Shown: positions 62,288 through 64,000 of the stretch, piece after piece
How the letters are laid out: every line of letters starts with the position of its first letter
How positions within the stretch are numbered: position 1 is the stretch's first letter
Origin: Geodermatophilus arenarius
GTDB lineage: Bacteria; Actinomycetota; Actinomycetes; Mycobacteriales; Geodermatophilaceae
Assembly (NCBI RefSeq): GCF_042654585.1
Contig: NZ_JBHSGR010000010.1
Location: 62,001-126,000, forward strand
DNA length: 64,000 nucleotides
Direction: 5' to 3'
Position numbers and translations under genes: made by a program
The notes under the pieces: model-generated
The model's database searches: none
What the model was told of the DNA's origin: nothing
The model's input: the letters and a program-made list of their open reading frames with translations, nothing else

Positions 62288-63574
62288 CTGTCCCTGATCG
62301 GTCTGCTCGGCTTCGGGACGGTCGTCCTCGTCGCCCTGCTCCTCCTGCACGGCTACCTCTGGTGGCGCCTGGTCAGGAGCACCACCCGGCCCGGCCGGGC
62401 GCGGCGGCGGCTCACCGCCCTCACCGTGGTGCTCGCCCTGCTGCCCGCCACCGCGGTGCTGCTGCGCCGCACGCTCCCCCTGGACGCCGCCGCCCCGCTG
62501 GACTGGGTCGCCTACACCTGGCTCGGCGTCGCCTTCTACGCGTTCCTCGCGCTGCTCGTCCTCGAGCCGGTCCGCCTGGTGCTGCGCCGCTGGACCCGCC
62601 GGCCCGCCACCGCCACCGCCCCCGCCCCCGCCGCCGTCCCGGCCACGCCGGCACCGGTGCCCGCCGTCGGCCCGGACCCGGAGCCGGGCCCGGAGCCGGA
62701 GTCGCGGCCGGAGGACCGCGCGGTCGTCGCGGATCCCTCCCGCCGGCTGTTCCTCGCGCGCTCGCTCGCCGTCACCGCCGGTGCGGTGGCGCTGGGCACC
62801 GCCGGCACGGGCGTGTACCTCGCCAACTCCGCGCCCGTCGTCCGCCGGGTGCCGGTCACCCTGCCGCGGCTGGACCCGGCGCTCGACGGCCTGCGGATCG
62901 TCACCTTCTCCGACGGCCACCTGTCGGCCACCTACGGCGGACGGCGCTTCGAGCGGCTGGTCGAGATCGTCAACTCCCAGCGGCCCGACGTCGTGGCCAT
63001 CGTCGGCGACCTGGTCGACGGCGAGGTCGACGAGCTGCGCGAGGAGGTCGCGCCGCTGGCCGACCTGGTCAGCGAGCAGGGCGTGTACTTCGTCACCGGC
63101 AACCACGAGTACTTCGTCGACACCACGGCCTGGCTGCGGCACCTGCCCACCCTCGGCGTCGAGGTGCTGCGCAACGAGCGGGTGCCGATCACCCGCGGCG
63201 GCGCGTCGTTCGACCTGGCCGGCATCGACGACCGCACCGCGGCCCGCTCCGGCGTCCCCGGGCACGGCGCGGACCTCGACGCCGCCCTCGACGGTCGGGA
63301 CGACGCGACGCCGGTCGTGCTGCTCGCCCACCAGCCGTACATGGTCGACCAGGCGCAGGCGGCCGGCGTGGACCTGCAGCTGTCCGGGCACACGCACGGC
63401 GGGCAGCTGTGGCCCTTCGACTACGCCATCCGCCTCGACCAGCCCGCGGTCGAGGGCTGGTCCCGGCACGGCGACACGCAGCTGTACGTCACGACCGGCG
63501 CCGGCTACTGGGGACCGCCCATGCGGATCGGTGCGCGGCCCGAGGTGACCGTGGTCGAACTCCGGGCACCGTAG
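62288..63574 (+). CDS. Membrane-anchored metallophosphoesterase (YkuE-like), probable CTG start
   Basis: 428 residues from CTG 62288. An N-terminal helix followed by LLHGYLWWRLVRSTTRPGRARRR and two more helices, a Pro/Ala linker, a further helix near 160-180 (SLAVTAGAVALGTAGTGVYLA, preceded by twin Arg RR-LFLARS), then the calcineurin-like domain: TFSDGHLS, GDLVDGE, TGNHEYF, LAHQP and SGHTHGGQLWP. The first ATG/GTG/TTG in frame is GTG 62426, which would delete the first helix and its conserved loop. CTG 62288 has GCGAGG 7 nt upstream. Active site probably outside the membrane; substrate unknown. Confidence 0.86.
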   Translation: MSLIGLLGFGTVVLVALLLLHGYLWWRLVRSTTRPGRARRRLTALTVVLALLPATAVLLRRTLPLDAAAPLDWVAYTWLGVAFYAFLALLVLEPVRLVLRRWTRRPATATAPAPAAVPATPAPVPAVGPDPEPGPEPESRPEDRAVVADPSRRLFLARSLAVTAGAVALGTAGTGVYLANSAPVVRRVPVTLPRLDPALDGLRIVTFSDGHLSATYGGRRFERLVEIVNSQRPDVVAIVGDLVDGEVDELREEVAPLADLVSEQGVYFVTGNHEYFVDTTAWLRHLPTLGVEVLRNERVPITRGGASFDLAGIDDRTAARSGVPGHGADLDAALDGRDDATPVVLLAHQPYMVDQAQAAGVDLQLSGHTHGGQLWPFDYAIRLDQPAVEGWSRHGDTQLYVTTGAGYWGPPMRIGARPEVTVVELRAP

Positions 63575-63579
63575 AGGTG

Positions 63580-63631
63580 GACGTCACCCGAGCGAGAGAC
63601 GTCTCATACGACATGACGTCCTCAGACGTCT
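63580..63631. promoter_or_regulatory. Array of GACGTC palindromes before the GntR gene
   Basis: Four GACGTC hexamers with centres at 63582.5, 63600.5, 63617.5 and 63627.5. Two are longer palindromes: GAGACGTCTC (63596-63605) and AGACGTCT (63624-63631). They lie directly upstream of the predicted promoter, so they are good candidates for the regulator's own operator. Confidence 0.6.
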
Positions 63632-63640
63632 TCTCCCGCA

Positions 63641-63653
63641 TAGTCTGGCGTCC
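63641..63653 (+). promoter_or_regulatory. Leaderless promoter -10 for the GntR gene
   Basis: TAGTCT (63641-63646) with 7 nt to GTG 63654; no ribosome binding site is present. Confidence 0.6.
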
Positions 63654-64000
63654 GTGACAGCGGCGACGGCGGGACCGAAGTACCTCTCCGTCCGTGAGCA
63701 CCTGCGGCGCCGGGTCGCCGCGATGCCCGAGGGGGCCCTGCTGCCCCCGGAGCCCACGCTGTGCGCGGAGTACGGCGTCAGCCGGATCACCCTGCGCCGC
63801 GCCGTCGACGGGCTGGTCGCCGACGGGCACCTCGTGCGCGAGCAGGGCCGGGGCACCTACGTCACCCGCCCGGCGATCCGGCACGAGTACCGCGAGAGCT
63901 TCGTCCACCGCATCGCCGGCTGGAGCTCGGTGATGGCCGAGCAGGGCGCCCAGGTGGGGACGACGGTGCTCACCCAGCGGGTCGTGCCCGCGCCGTCGCC
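63654..64000 (+). CDS. GntR/HutC family transcriptional regulator, N-terminal part (runs off the window)
   Basis: At least 115 residues, open to the window end. Winged helix-turn-helix of GntR: YLSVREHLRRRVAAMPEGALLPPEPTLCAEYGVSRITLRRAVDGLVADGHLVREQGRGTYVTRP. It then enters a UTRA/HutC-type effector domain (SFVHRIAGWSSVMAEQGAQVGTTVLTQRVVPAPS). The regulated genes lie beyond the window. The start is supported by the TAGTCT element and by the first helix. Confidence 0.9.
   Translation, partial: MTAATAGPKYLSVREHLRRRVAAMPEGALLPPEPTLCAEYGVSRITLRRAVDGLVADGHLVREQGRGTYVTRPAIRHEYRESFVHRIAGWSSVMAEQGAQVGTTVLTQRVVPAPS

Overview
The window is a very GC-rich (roughly three quarters G+C) actinobacterial chromosome segment carrying the replication origin. 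Gene content and order match the actinobacterial origin region as known from mycobacteria, Streptomyces and Frankia: murJ-trxB-trxA-cwlM ... parB-parA-rsmG-khpB-yidC-yidD-rnpA-rpmH, oriC with dnaA-dnaN-gnd-recF-dciA-gyrB-gyrA, then tRNA-Ile, tRNA-Ala, ppiA, crgA and the pknB-pknA-pbpA-rodA-pstP-fhaB-fhaA cluster. gnd between dnaN and recF, a murJ split from its pseudokinase partner, and the protein sequences suggest Geodermatophilaceae (Blastococcus, Geodermatophilus or Modestobacter); that family call is inference. There are no insertion sequences, prophage genes or CRISPR arrays.

Layout. 1-7.7 kb: envelope and redox genes (end of murJ, pseudokinase, trxB, trxA, a CwlM-like protein, an aminotransferase, ddl), closed by a bidirectional terminator. 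7.8-13.6 kb, minus strand: parB, parA, rsmG, khpB, yidC, yidD, rnpA, rpmH, with two parS sites in front of parA. 13.6-31.0 kb, mostly plus strand: dnaA, the 0.86-kb oriC spacer, dnaN, gnd, recF, dciA, an unrecognised gene, an ABC exporter, an oppositely oriented SDR-type gene holding a third parS, gyrB, gyrA and a DUF3566 gene. 31.1-35.9 kb: tRNA-Ile, a DLW-39 peptide, tRNA-Ala, cyclophilin, rhomboid protease, PH-domain gene, crgA, DUF881 gene, pabA/trpG. 36.0-45.8 kb: the Ser/Thr kinase and cell-shape operon (minus strand) and tRNA-Leu.

45.9-64 kb is more ordinary accessory chromosome: PAS-EAL protein, SnoaL-like and DUF1707 proteins, acyl-CoA dehydrogenase divergent from a TetR regulator with a clear palindromic operator, an ECF sigma factor with a membrane partner, a DUF222/HNH protein, aldose epimerase, MOSC and S4 proteins, an RNB ribonuclease whose 5' end holds a fourth parS, an aminotransferase plus omega-amidase pair, a PRC/DUF2382 protein, a CYTH-CHAD protein, a metallophosphoesterase and the start of a GntR regulator.

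How it works together: replication initiation (DnaA, DnaN, DciA, gyrase), origin segregation (ParAB and four parS sites) and control of cell-wall growth are encoded side by side. The cell-wall circuit is nearly complete here: PknA, PknB, PstP, FhaA, FhaB, RodA, PbpA, CrgA, a CwlM-like protein, MurJ and the MurJ-associated pseudokinase. The least explained items are a second DnaA-box-like cluster about 17 kb from oriC (33.6-34.0 kb), three genes that appear to start with CTG, a C10 tract at the start of the EAL gene, and an unrecognised 258-residue protein embedded in the replication gene cluster.
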